Assembly: GCA_022795905.1 (NCBI GenBank)
Contig: JAAWHO010000003.1
Coordinates: 1-38,132, forward strand
DNA length: 38,132 nucleotides
From: Oscillospiraceae bacterium
GTDB taxonomy: Bacteria > Bacillota > Clostridia > Oscillospirales > Oscillospiraceae
Direction: 5' to 3'
This document shows positions 1 through 8,144 of this stretch, piece after piece. The position numbers and the translations under genes were made by a program. The stretch's first letter is position 1. Each line of letters opens with the position of its first letter. Below the pieces are notes generated by a model, which had not been told where the DNA came from, did no database searches, and worked only from the letters and a program-made list of their open reading frames with translations.

Positions 1-2
1 CC

Positions 3-1679
3 GGCGACAACAACTATCTCTTCTACTACGACACCCAGGACTCCCTCTTTGGCTACAAGAGCGCCGAGGAGGACCCGGTGAAGATCCTCTCCTGGAGCGC
101 GTCGGACATCAACAAGGACAATCTGCAGTTCTTCAGCATTCTGGAGGACGGGCGCATCGTAGCCATGACCCAGGATTGGATAGGGGACAGCAGAAAGACA
201 GAGCTGATTATCCTCACCGAGGGCGAAGCCTCCGCTCTGCCCGAGCGGATCAATCTGACCTATGCCACCATGAGCCTGAGCTATGATACCCGGGGACAGA
301 TCATCGACTTCAACCGGGCCAGCGACAAGTACCGCATTGTCATTCAGGACTACTCCGAGTACGCCACCGAGGACGACTACCAGGCGGGGCTGACCAAGCT
401 GAACACGGAGATCAACGCCGGCGTGGTGCCCGACATCCTGGATGTCAGCGGCCTGAACCTGCGGCAGCTGGGAAGCAAGGGGATTCTGGAGGACCTGTGG
501 CCCTACATCGACAGCGACCCGGACATCGGCCGGGAGAACCTGATGGAGCGGGTCTTTGAGGCCGCCAGCCAGGACGGGAAGCTCTACCGGGTGTTCGACG
601 GCTTCAGCATCAACACCGTGGTGGGCTCCCCCGACGTGGTGGGCAAGCGGCTCAGCTGGACCCTGGCGGACCTCCAGGACGCCCTGGCCACTATGCCCGA
701 CGGATGCCAGATCTTTACCTACTACGAGACCAAGGCCAGCGTCCTCCAGTCCTTCCTCCAGCTCAATCAGGAGCAGTATGTGGACTGGAGCACCGGGGAA
801 TGCAGCTTTGATACTGAGGACTTCATCTCCGTGCTGGAGTTCTGCAACCAGTTCCCCCTGGAATACAACTGGGAGGAGCAGACCGAGCAGATCAGCGAGA
901 CCCAGCGCATTGCCGACGGCCAGCAGATGCTCTCCGAGTTCAGCCTCGGCAGCTTCGGCGACATCCAGCGCTATGAGGCCATGTTCGGCGGCACCGGCAT
1001 CATCTCCAAGGGCAGCAGCTACGCCTATGAGCAGATGAACGGTGTCTCCGGCGGGGCCTCCACCTCCGTGGGCGGCGTCTACTACTACGCCAGCGCCATG
1101 GGCGAGGGCGACATGGGGTCCCAGATTGAGGGCCAGGTGATCCCCGGCGACTATATCACCTATATCGGCTATCCCACGGAGGACGGTTCCTGCGGCAGCG
1201 CCTTCTCCGTCTACGGCGGCACGGCCATCTCCTCCACCTGCGCGGACAAGGAGGGCGCCTGGTCCTTCGTGCGGACCCTGCTGCTGCCCCAAAACGAGGA
1301 TGACAACTCCTACTTCTGGCAGTTCCCCACCAATAAGGCCGACTTTGACAAGATGGTGGAGGATGCCATGACCCCCAACTATATTCTGGACCAGGATGGC
1401 AACCAGATTCTCAACGAGCTGGGCCAGCCCATCCAGGAGAGCAAGGGCGGCTGGGGCTGGGACAACGTGCAACTCGAGATCCGGGCCGCCACCCAGGAGG
1501 AGTACGACCAGGTCATGGAGCTCTACAACAATGTGACCCGCATGACCGACTACGACACCAGCATCTTTGAAATTGTGTCGGAAGAGGCGGAGAGCTACTT
1601 CAACGGCGACAAGAGCGCCCAGGAGGTGGCCGGCCTCATCCAGAGCCGGGTGAATCTCTATGTCAATGAGCAGCGCTGA
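3..1679 (+). CDS. Extracellular solute-binding protein of a carbohydrate-type ABC transporter, 5'-truncated by the window edge
   Basis: The frame stays open from base 3 (GDNNYLFYYDTQDSLFGYKS...) into the listed 533-aa ORF, so the true start lies outside the window. The C-terminal part has solute-binding-protein features (LNTEINAGVVPDILDVSGLNLRQLGSKGILEDLWPYI; GGTAISSTCADKEGAWSFVRTLL). Two permease genes follow directly. Confidence 0.85.
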   Translation, partial: GDNNYLFYYDTQDSLFGYKSAEEDPVKILSWSASDINKDNLQFFSILEDGRIVAMTQDWIGDSRKTELIILTEGEASALPERINLTYATMSLSYDTRGQIIDFNRASDKYRIVIQDYSEYATEDDYQAGLTKLNTEINAGVVPDILDVSGLNLRQLGSKGILEDLWPYIDSDPDIGRENLMERVFEAASQDGKLYRVFDGFSINTVVGSPDVVGKRLSWTLADLQDALATMPDGCQIFTYYETKASVLQSFLQLNQEQYVDWSTGECSFDTEDFISVLEFCNQFPLEYNWEEQTEQISETQRIADGQQMLSEFSLGSFGDIQRYEAMFGGTGIISKGSSYAYEQMNGVSGGASTSVGGVYYYASAMGEGDMGSQIEGQVIPGDYITYIGYPTEDGSCGSAFSVYGGTAISSTCADKEGAWSFVRTLLLPQNEDDNSYFWQFPTNKADFDKMVEDAMTPNYILDQDGNQILNELGQPIQESKGGWGWDNVQLEIRAATQEEYDQVMELYNNVTRMTDYDTSIFEIVSEEAESYFNGDKSAQEVAGLIQSRVNLYVNEQR

Positions 1680-2658
1680 CACCCTGAAAACCCAAAAGCG
1701 GGCCGATAAGGCGGCGCGGACCGGGACCAAGCCCGGCCGCGCCGCCCGCGGGGCGTCCAGGGGCTCCCGCACCCGGAGGGCCTGGGACAGAGGCAACGAA
1801 AAGCTGCTGGATACCCTGCGGAGCATCGGCTTTCTGGGGCCCAGCGTGACGGGGGTGGCGGTGTTCTTCATCATCCCCTTTCTGGTGGTGGTGTGGTACT
1901 CCTTCATCCGCAGCCCCATCAAGCCGGATTTTGTGGGCCTGGAGAATTTTAAGAACGTGCTGTCCAACGCCACCTTCCGCACCGCGGCCAAGAATACTGT
2001 CCAGTTCTCCGTTGTGGCGGTGCCCCTGGCCGTTGTGCTGAGCCTGGTGCTGGCGCTGATGCTGGAGTGCCGGATCCCCTGCAAGAGCCTCCTCCGCACC
2101 TTCTTTCTGAGCCCCATGATGGTGCCGGTGGCCTCGGTGGTGCTCATCTGGCAGGTGGTGTTCCACTACAACGGCAGCCTCAACGAGGTGCTGTCCGTGT
2201 TCGGCGTGGAGAAGATCGACTGGCTCAAGAGCTCCTACTCCCAGGTGGTGCTCATCATCCTCTTCCTATGGAAGAATCTGGGGTACAACATGATCCTCTT
2301 CATGGCGGCTCTCAACAACATCCCCAAGGAGCTGCTGGAGGTGGCGGACGTGGAGGGGGCCAGCCCTGTCCATAAGCTCTTCAACATCAAGCTCCGCTAT
2401 CTCTCGCCCACCATCCTCTTTGTGACCATCCTCTCTCTGATTAACTCCTTCAAGGTATTCCGGGAGATTTTCCTGCTGGTGGGCGCCTACCCCTTTGAGG
2501 ACATCTATATGCTCCAGCACTTCATGAACAACACCTTCAGCAGCCAGGACCCCCAGAAGATGAGCGCGGCGGCGGTGCTGATGGCCCTTGTGATGGTGGG
2601 GCTTATCGCCCTGCTGTTCAAGGTGGAGGACATCTTCGGAAAGGATGTGGAAGGATGA
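1660..2658 (+). CDS. Sugar-type ABC transporter permease (MalF/UgpA-like)
   Basis: Multi-TM protein with the EAA-type loop NNIPKELLEVADVEGASPVHKLFNIKLRYLSPT. Overlaps the SBP stop; start is 1660 or 1666. Confidence 0.9.
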   Translation: MSMSSADTLKTQKRADKAARTGTKPGRAARGASRGSRTRRAWDRGNEKLLDTLRSIGFLGPSVTGVAVFFIIPFLVVVWYSFIRSPIKPDFVGLENFKNVLSNATFRTAAKNTVQFSVVAVPLAVVLSLVLALMLECRIPCKSLLRTFFLSPMMVPVASVVLIWQVVFHYNGSLNEVLSVFGVEKIDWLKSSYSQVVLIILFLWKNLGYNMILFMAALNNIPKELLEVADVEGASPVHKLFNIKLRYLSPTILFVTILSLINSFKVFREIFLLVGAYPFEDIYMLQHFMNNTFSSQDPQKMSAAAVLMALVMVGLIALLFKVEDIFGKDVEG

Positions 2659-3542
2659 GAAAGCCCCACTATCTGGCCCGGACAGTGCTGACCATCATCG
2701 CGGCCTGCTTCGCCCTGGCGTTTCTGATGCCCACGGTGCTGACCATCACCAACTCGTTTATGACCCAGTCGGAGATCAGCGCCAACTATGGCCAGGTGTT
2801 CACCAACGTGGCGGGGAAGGACGGCAAGACCTACATCTCCGACACAGTGAACCTGAAGTTCATCCCGGACAAGGTGACCTTCTCCCAGTACATCACCGTG
2901 CTCATCAAGAGCCCGGACTACCTCTTCAAGTTCTGGAACAGCGTGATTTTGGTGATACCGATTGTGCTGCTCCAGCTGGCGGTGGCGTCCATCACCGCCT
3001 ACGGCTTCACCCGCTGGCGGGGAAAGGTGCGGAACTTTTTGTTCTTCTTCTACGTCATTCTGATGCTGATGCCCTACCAGGTGACGCTGGTGCCCAACTA
3101 TCTGGTCAGCGACTGGCTGAAGATTCTGGATACCCGGTGGGCCATTATCTTCCCCGGGATGTTCGCCCCCTTCTCCGTATTCCTGCTGACCAAGTCCATG
3201 CGGCGGATCCCCGGCTCCCTCATTGAGGCGGCCAAGCTGGACGGGTCCACGGAGTGGCAGATTTTCAAGGATATCTGCCTGCCCCAGTGCCGCAGTGCGC
3301 TGTACTCCATCGCCATTCTGGTCTTTATCGACTACTGGAATATGGTGGAGCAGCCCATTGTTCTGCTGCGCGACGCGGCCAAGCAGCCCCTGAGCGTCTA
3401 TCTGTCCACCATCAACACCAGCGAGGTGGGATTGGCCTTCGCCATCGCCACCATCTATATGGTGCCCTGCCTGCTGCTGTTCCTCCACGGGGAGGACTAT
3501 CTGGTGGAGGGCATCGCCCACCAGGGCTCCGTAAAGGGCTGA
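2655..3542 (+). CDS. Sugar-type ABC transporter permease (MalG/UgpE-like)
   Basis: EAA loop RRIPGSLIEAAKLDGSTEWQIFKDICLPQCRSAL; ATGA overlap with the upstream permease. Confidence 0.9.
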   Translation: MRKPHYLARTVLTIIAACFALAFLMPTVLTITNSFMTQSEISANYGQVFTNVAGKDGKTYISDTVNLKFIPDKVTFSQYITVLIKSPDYLFKFWNSVILVIPIVLLQLAVASITAYGFTRWRGKVRNFLFFFYVILMLMPYQVTLVPNYLVSDWLKILDTRWAIIFPGMFAPFSVFLLTKSMRRIPGSLIEAAKLDGSTEWQIFKDICLPQCRSALYSIAILVFIDYWNMVEQPIVLLRDAAKQPLSVYLSTINTSEVGLAFAIATIYMVPCLLLFLHGEDYLVEGIAHQGSVKG

Positions 3543-3570
3543 CGCTACCCCATGAAAGGACGATGAATCT

Positions 3571-5670
3571 ATGGAAGTAAAGGAAAAATCCAAGAAGAGG
3601 GAGCTCATCAAGACCATCGCAATTGTCTTTCTGACGGTGCTGCTGCTGCTGACCTTCTTCTCCCAGACGATTATGAACGCCTCCCTGCCGGAGGTGGCCA
3701 CCCAGGCGGTCGCCGGCGGGACCATCAACGCCAAGATCCGGGGTACCGGCACCGCCTCCGCCAACGAGAGCTATGAGGTGATTCTGGACCAGACCCGGGA
3801 GATCCGCTCGGTGTGCGTGAAGGTGGGGGACACGGTGGAGCAGGGGGACCTGCTGTTCGTGCTGGGCGACGTGGAGAGCGAGGAGCTCAAGACCGCCCAG
3901 GAGGCCCTGCAGAATCTGAATCTGGACTACCAGAAGAAGATTCTGGGCTTTTCCAAGGAGTACGCCACCGAGGACCGGAGCGTGGCCAAGCTCCAGGAGG
4001 ACCTGGAGAAGGCCATGGCCGACCGGGACGCCAATGTGGTCACCGACGCGGAGATCTCCTACGCCAAGGGGGACCTGGCTGCGGCCAAGACGGAGGCGAG
4101 CAAGATCGAGCAGCTTCTGACGGACCTGACCACCTTTGAGACGGAGAACGTCAACTACCTCGATGCCAAGAAGGCGGTTGAAACGTGGGAAAAGGAGGCC
4201 GCCGAACTGGAGAGCGCGGTCAAGGCCTACGAGACCCAGCTGGAGGCTATCGAGGACGGGGATATCGCCGCCTCCGACCGGGCGCTGGATGATGCCAGAA
4301 GAAAGCTGGAGAACGCCAATGCTTCCTGGCGCAGTAACTGGATGGCGTACGCGAAGGACCTTGATAAACTTATTTCAAAAATGAGAGATGATAATGAAGA
4401 TAGAGACTGGAAAAATATTCAGCCCTTATCGACTACTGCGGACGGTAGTCCCCAGAGAATCACGGAACAACAGCAAATTTATCTTGATGCTTATATAGCG
4501 GTCTATGGAAATACAAAGCCCTCAATCCCGTCTGGCGATGAGGAAAGAGAATCGGATGCTGCGCCTATAGCGGAAGATACGGTGTCAAAAGGCCAAACTG
4601 CCTATGATAAGCTGATCGCCGCTCAGGATGCGGTTGACGCAGCCCAGGTGGCCTACGACCGGGCGCGGGAGGACCGCAACGACATCTCCGACGAGCCCAC
4701 CGAGCAGCGCCGGGAGGTCCAGCGGAAGCTGGACAGCGCCCAGAGCGACCTGACGAGGGCCCAGCGGGAGCTCCGCAGCGCCCAGAGCGCCCTGGAGACC
4801 ATGACGTCCACCTACCGGGAGCAGAAGAACCGCTACACCGCCGCCCAGCAGGAGGCCAAGGACACCGTGGAGACCTTGACCGAGGCCCTCGATAAGCTGA
4901 CGGAGAAGCAGGAGGCCTATAAGACCGCCCTGGAGACCATCTCCGCCAAGGAGCGGGAGCTGGAGGACGCCCTGTCCGGCAAGGACATCGATAAACAGCT
5001 CGACAACCTGGACCTCCAGTCCACCCGGCTGGAGATTCAGAAGCAGCAGGAGCTGGTGAACAAGTACCGGGAGGACACCATTGATACCGAGATCAAGGCC
5101 AATGTCTCCGGCACCGTCAGCGCCATCAACGTCACCGCCGGCAAGGACAACAAGCCCGGCGAGGCCATGGCGGTTATCGACGTGGTGGACCGGGGCTTCA
5201 CCATCCGCATTCCCGTCACCAACGACCAGGCCCGGCAGGTGAAGATCGGCGACGAGGCCGAGGTGACGAACTACTACTGGGGCGGCGACGTGAAGGCCAC
5301 CCTGGAGGCTATCGCCAACGACCCCTCCAAGCCCGGCCAGGGCAAGCTTCTGGTCTTCCGCGTCACCGGCGAGGTGGAGGCGGGCACCAGCCTGACTCTG
5401 GCGGTGGGGCAGCAGAGCGCCGCCTTTGAAACCATCGTGCCCAAGAGCGCCCTGCGCTCCGACAGCAACGGGGACTTCGTGCTGGTCATCACCGCCAAGA
5501 GCACCCCCCTGGGCAACCGGTACACCGCCACCCGGGCCGACGTGCAGATCCTGGCCAGCGACGATGTCAGCGCCGCCGTCAGCGGCCTGTCCGCCGGGGA
5601 CTATGTTATCACCACCTCCAGCAAGCCCCTGGACGCCGGCACCCAGGTGCGGATGGTGGAGAACCAGTGA
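3571..5670 (+). CDS. HlyD/MacA-like periplasmic adaptor (membrane fusion) protein with a long coiled-coil hairpin
   Basis: N-terminal TM, lipoyl-like half (GTASANESYEVILDQTREIRSVCVKVGDTVEQGDLLFVLGD), long coiled coil, second lipoyl half (TEIKANVSGTVSAINVTAGKDNKPGEAMAVID), then beta-barrel-like C-terminus. Confidence 0.85.
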   Translation: MEVKEKSKKRELIKTIAIVFLTVLLLLTFFSQTIMNASLPEVATQAVAGGTINAKIRGTGTASANESYEVILDQTREIRSVCVKVGDTVEQGDLLFVLGDVESEELKTAQEALQNLNLDYQKKILGFSKEYATEDRSVAKLQEDLEKAMADRDANVVTDAEISYAKGDLAAAKTEASKIEQLLTDLTTFETENVNYLDAKKAVETWEKEAAELESAVKAYETQLEAIEDGDIAASDRALDDARRKLENANASWRSNWMAYAKDLDKLISKMRDDNEDRDWKNIQPLSTTADGSPQRITEQQQIYLDAYIAVYGNTKPSIPSGDEERESDAAPIAEDTVSKGQTAYDKLIAAQDAVDAAQVAYDRAREDRNDISDEPTEQRREVQRKLDSAQSDLTRAQRELRSAQSALETMTSTYREQKNRYTAAQQEAKDTVETLTEALDKLTEKQEAYKTALETISAKERELEDALSGKDIDKQLDNLDLQSTRLEIQKQQELVNKYREDTIDTEIKANVSGTVSAINVTAGKDNKPGEAMAVIDVVDRGFTIRIPVTNDQARQVKIGDEAEVTNYYWGGDVKATLEAIANDPSKPGQGKLLVFRVTGEVEAGTSLTLAVGQQSAAFETIVPKSALRSDSNGDFVLVITAKSTPLGNRYTATRADVQILASDDVSAAVSGLSAGDYVITTSSKPLDAGTQVRMVENQ

Positions 5671-6782
5671 TGGGCGGCGGAAAACGGCAGGCGGCGGCGG
5701 ACCGCTTGAAGCGCCTGGGGCTCCGGCGGCTGCTGTTCGCCGGGCTGAATCTGGTTCTTCTGCTGGCCATGGGCGCGGCCCTGCTGGGGGTACGGGCCAT
5801 GGGCGGGACTCTGAGCACCCTCTCCGCCGGGGAGCGGTTCCAGGGGGAGAACGAGCTGCGCTTCTCCCAGCTGGCCTGCTTCATGCCGGTGGGGCAGGGG
5901 AAGACAGCGGAGGATATCCTGAAATTCCGCATCGCCCTGGACGCCTCCCTGACGGAGCAGTCCCTGGAGGCGCCGGAGAACGGGAGCCTCTACCTGGACG
6001 CCTACAGCGGCTCGACCTCGGTCAGCGCCGTGGGGAGCAGCGGCTCCGCCTCGGTGGCAGCCACGGGGGTAGGGGGGGACTTCTTCTACTTCCACCCTCT
6101 CCAGCTCCGCAGCGGGTCCTACATCTCCCAGGAGGATTTGATGGACGATCTGGTGGTGCTGGACGAGGAGGCCGCATGGAGGCTCTTTGGCGGCACGGAC
6201 CTGGCGGGCATGGGGCTGACCATCAACGGGGAGCCCTTCCTGGTGGCCGGCGTGGTGTCCCGGGAGGACGACTTCGCCACGGAACGGGCGTACAGCGGCG
6301 AGGGGGGCATCTTTATGTCCTACTCCGCCATGGTCCGTCTCACCGGGGAGGAGGACACAGCCGCCATCGACTGCTATGAGATCGTTATGCCCAACCCTAT
6401 CCGCAACTTCGCCAAGGGCATTTTGGAGGACAACTTCTCCGGCGGCGAGGTGGTGGAGAACACCGGGCGCTTTGGCCTGGAGCGGCTGATAGAGCTGCTG
6501 CGGAGCTTCGCCGGGCGGTCCATGCGGACCAACGGCGTGATTTATCCCTACTGGGAGAACGCCGCCCGGCTGGTGGAGGACTACGCCGCCATCCTTCTCC
6601 TTGCGGTGCTGCTGACGGGGTTCGTGCCGGCCTGCTGCGCCGTGGTGCTGGTCATCCGGACAGTGATCCGCACCTATCGCTTCCTCAAGCGGAAGGTGCC
6701 GGAGAAGGTGGACGCGGCGGTGGAGAAGCGCCGGGAGGAGCGGCTGGAGAAGCAATATGAGAAAAAGGCCGGAGGAGAATAG
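5670..6782 (+). CDS. Two-TM membrane protein with a large extracytoplasmic domain (MacB/FtsX periplasmic-domain-like)
   Basis: TM near the N-terminus (LLFAGLNLVLLLAMGAALLGV), about 240-aa soluble domain (WRLFGGTDLAGMGLTINGEPFLVAGVV resembles MacB-type motifs), C-terminal TM (YAAILLLAVLLTGFVPACCAVVLVI). Start is GTG 5667 or ATG 5670, overlapping the adaptor stop. Confidence 0.6.
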   Translation: MGGGKRQAAADRLKRLGLRRLLFAGLNLVLLLAMGAALLGVRAMGGTLSTLSAGERFQGENELRFSQLACFMPVGQGKTAEDILKFRIALDASLTEQSLEAPENGSLYLDAYSGSTSVSAVGSSGSASVAATGVGGDFFYFHPLQLRSGSYISQEDLMDDLVVLDEEAAWRLFGGTDLAGMGLTINGEPFLVAGVVSREDDFATERAYSGEGGIFMSYSAMVRLTGEEDTAAIDCYEIVMPNPIRNFAKGILEDNFSGGEVVENTGRFGLERLIELLRSFAGRSMRTNGVIYPYWENAARLVEDYAAILLLAVLLTGFVPACCAVVLVIRTVIRTYRFLKRKVPEKVDAAVEKRREERLEKQYEKKAGGE

Positions 6783-6785
6783 CCC

Positions 6786-8069
6786 ATGGCAGAGCTGAGC
6801 TTGCGCAATGTAAAAAAAATATATGACGGCAATGTGGTCGCGGTCCAGGAGTTCAACCTGGAGATCGCGGACAAGGAGTTCATCGTCCTGGTGGGCCCTT
6901 CCGGCTGCGGCAAGTCCACCACCCTGCGGATGGTGGCGGGGCTGGAGGAGATCAGCGAGGGGGAGATTTCCATCGGGGGCCGGGTGGTCAACAACGTCCC
7001 CCCCAAGGACCGGGATATCGCCATGGTGTTCCAGAACTATGCCCTCTACCCCCACATGACCGTCTATGACAATATCGCCTATGGCCTGCGGCTGCGGAAG
7101 TTCCCCAAGAAGGTCATCGACCAGAAGGTCCGGGAGGCCGCGGCCATCCTGGATATCACGGAGCTCCTGAAACGCCGGCCCAAGGCCCTCTCCGGCGGCC
7201 AGCGCCAGCGGGTGGCCATCGGCCGGGCCATCGTCCGGGAGCCCCAGGTGTTCCTCATGGACGAGCCCCTCTCCAACCTGGACGCCAAACTGCGCAACCA
7301 GATGCGCTCGGAGATCATCAAAATCCGCAAGCGGGTGAACACCACCTTTATCTATGTCACCCACGACCAGACGGAGGCCATGACCCTGGGGGACCGGATT
7401 GTGATCATGCGGGACGGCTTCGTCCAGCAGGTGGGCACCCCCCAGGAGGTGTTCCACCATCCGGCCAACCTCTTCGTGGCGGGGTTCATCGGGATGCCCC
7501 AGATGAACTTTTTCGACGCCCAGCTCCTGTTGGAGGGCGGGCGGTACTTCGTGGAGCTGGCCAACCTGCGGGTGGAGCTCTCGGAGGAGAAGCAGTGCCG
7601 CCTGCGGCAGAACGGAGTCCAGGCCCAGGCGATTTCCCTGGGCGTCCGGCCCGAGCATATCTCCCTGACGGAGGGGGAGGGCATTGAGGCTGAGGTGGAT
7701 GTGTCGGAAATGATGGGCAGCTCCATCCATATCCATGTGGGGGCCTGCGGCGCCGACGTGGTCATTGTGGTTCCGGTGTCCGAGGAGGAACTGGAGCGGG
7801 ATGGGGAGCTGTTCGCCAGCGGGAGCGGGCTTCGCTTCACCTTCCGGGGCAGCGTGGCCCACGTCTTTGACAAGGAGACGGGGCACAACCTGGAAGCGCA
7901 CCAACCCCAGCTCCCGGAGGAGCCGGAGGGATCTGCCGGGACAGAGGACCAGGCCCCGGAGGCCCTGGAGGACGGCGGGGCGGCGGAGGCGCCGCAGGAG
8001 GAGCAGCTGCCCTTGGCCCCCTCCGGAGCGGGGGAGGACCTGGGGGACCCCTTCGCCGAGAACGACTGA
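6786..8069 (+). CDS. ABC transporter ATP-binding protein, UgpC/MsmK/MalK family, with acidic/proline-rich C-terminal tail
   Basis: Walker A GPSGCGKSTT, signature LSGGQRQRVAIGRA, Walker B VFLMDEPLSNLDAKLR, C-terminal TOBE-like region (LGVRPEHISLTEGEGIEAEVDVSEMMGSSIHIHV). Confidence 0.92.
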   Translation: MAELSLRNVKKIYDGNVVAVQEFNLEIADKEFIVLVGPSGCGKSTTLRMVAGLEEISEGEISIGGRVVNNVPPKDRDIAMVFQNYALYPHMTVYDNIAYGLRLRKFPKKVIDQKVREAAAILDITELLKRRPKALSGGQRQRVAIGRAIVREPQVFLMDEPLSNLDAKLRNQMRSEIIKIRKRVNTTFIYVTHDQTEAMTLGDRIVIMRDGFVQQVGTPQEVFHHPANLFVAGFIGMPQMNFFDAQLLLEGGRYFVELANLRVELSEEKQCRLRQNGVQAQAISLGVRPEHISLTEGEGIEAEVDVSEMMGSSIHIHVGACGADVVIVVPVSEEELERDGELFASGSGLRFTFRGSVAHVFDKETGHNLEAHQPQLPEEPEGSAGTEDQAPEALEDGGAAEAPQEEQLPLAPSGAGEDLGDPFAEND

Positions 8070-8083
8070 CGGCAATAAGAAAC

Positions 8084-8114
8084 GGCATGGCCCGTGGGGA
8101 CACGGGGCCATGCC
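8084..8114. terminator. Hairpin between convergent genes, likely bidirectional terminator
   Basis: GGCATGGCCCGTG-GGGA-CACGGGGCCATGCC, near-perfect stem with one bulge, followed by ATTTCTTGT. Confidence 0.6.
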
Positions 8115-8144
8115 ATTTCTTGTGTCTCTTGTAGAGGCTTGTCC

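Noticed and set aside
2505-3764. 419-aa minus-strand ORF opposite the MalG-like permease
   Set aside because: Antisense artefact across three genes on the plus strand.
5601-8111. 836-aa minus-strand ORF opposite the membrane protein and UgpC-like ATPase
   Set aside because: Antisense of clearly coding sequence, His/Gly/Pro-rich, no recognisable domain.
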